Below are positions 15,133 through 15,204 of a DNA stretch of 15,204 bases, piece by piece (position 1 is the first letter of the stretch; every line of letters starts with the position of its first letter). This DNA is from Candidatus Egerieousia excrementavium. Its GTDB lineage: Bacteria; Bacteroidota; Bacteroidia; Bacteroidales; UBA932. Position numbers and translations under genes: made by a program. The stretch covers positions 1-15,204 of the forward strand of contig JADINB010000145.1 of NCBI GenBank assembly GCA_017694275.1, read 5' to 3'. The notes beneath the pieces were generated by a model. The model ran no database searches. It was not told the origin of the DNA and saw only the letters and a program-made list of their open reading frames with translations.

Positions 15133-15163
15133 CAAAGTTAAAAATAAGTGCTATATTTGCAAA
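15133..15163 (-). promoter_or_regulatory. Promoter of the valS run (Bacteroidota -33/-7 type)
   Basis: Read on the minus strand, TTTG (15163-15160) is followed after exactly 19 bp by TAACTTTG (15140-15133). Both boxes and the spacing agree with the primary Bacteroidota promoter consensus TTTG-N19-21-TAnnTTTG. The predicted transcript starts near 15126, giving a leader of about 60 bases before the valS ATG. I see no T-box or other obvious leader structure. This is the only good promoter found for the seven-gene minus-strand run. Confidence 0.75.
15152..15159 (+). promoter_or_regulatory. Candidate -7 box of a divergent rightward promoter
   Basis: TATATTTG is an exact TAnnTTTG match on the plus strand. 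A TTTG sits at 15124-15127, 24 bp upstream, slightly more than the usual 19-21. It directly abuts the -33 box of the valS promoter. Transcription would start near 15165 and leave the window. The ATGs at 15169 and 15172 share a frame that stops at the TAA at 15181, so the gene served must begin beyond the right edge. Confidence 0.5.
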
Positions 15164-15204
15164 CTCAAATGATGAATAGATAACTAAATAACGAACCTAT
15201 AATC

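Noticed and set aside
1..15204. Search for CRISPR arrays, tRNA/rRNA genes, insertion sequences, phage or toxin-antitoxin/defence genes
   Set aside because: No direct repeat arrays, cloverleaf-like sequence, terminal inverted repeats, transposase or defence-type domains were seen; nearly all bases are covered by housekeeping genes.

Overview
The window looks like a chromosomal housekeeping stretch from a member of the Bacteroidota, most likely order Bacteroidales. The evidence is: a C-terminal PIG-L-type domain of the kind fused to glucosamine-6-phosphate deaminase in this group; a lipoprotein version of TamA (TamL); a Tat system with TatA and TatC but no TatB; a short fold-III decarboxylase of the Bacteroidota arginine decarboxylase type; -7 boxes of the form TAnnTTTG; and almost no Shine-Dalgarno sequences. 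Genus cannot be fixed from the sequence alone.

Left part (1-3554): the 3' end of a nagB/PIG-L fusion gene is followed 2 bp later by a secreted CBM9-like carbohydrate-binding protein, both on +. They converge on tamL (-), an outer-membrane BamA/TamA-family lipoprotein. Middle (3555-5883): a divergent intergenic region with candidate promoters separates tamL from a two-gene + unit, a PLP-dependent (probably arginine) decarboxylase and a TrmH/SpoU-family RNA 2'-O-methyltransferase, 2 bp apart.

Right part (5840-15067, all -): one very compact run in transcription order valS, a PMCA-like Ca2+ P-type ATPase, a 4HBT/YbgC-like acyl-CoA thioesterase, tatA, tatC, an ABC-F ATPase and an rlmB-like rRNA 2'-O-methyltransferase. 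Adjacent genes overlap by up to 26 bp or are separated by 7 bp or less, so one transcript from a well-formed promoter upstream of valS (TTTG, 19 bp, TAACTTTG) is the simplest reading. It mixes translation functions (valS, ABC-F, rlmB) with envelope functions (Ca2+ export, Tat export). At its 3' end rlmB overlaps the oppositely oriented second SpoU methyltransferase gene by 44 bp.

No rRNA, tRNA, CRISPR array, insertion sequence, phage gene or defence system is visible. I found no convincing new system. The points worth a second look are the tail-to-tail overlap of two methyltransferase genes, interlocked divergent promoters upstream of valS, the nagB/CBM9-like pairing, and a few non-consensus motif residues in otherwise intact proteins. 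All gene assignments rest on recognising family motifs by eye.
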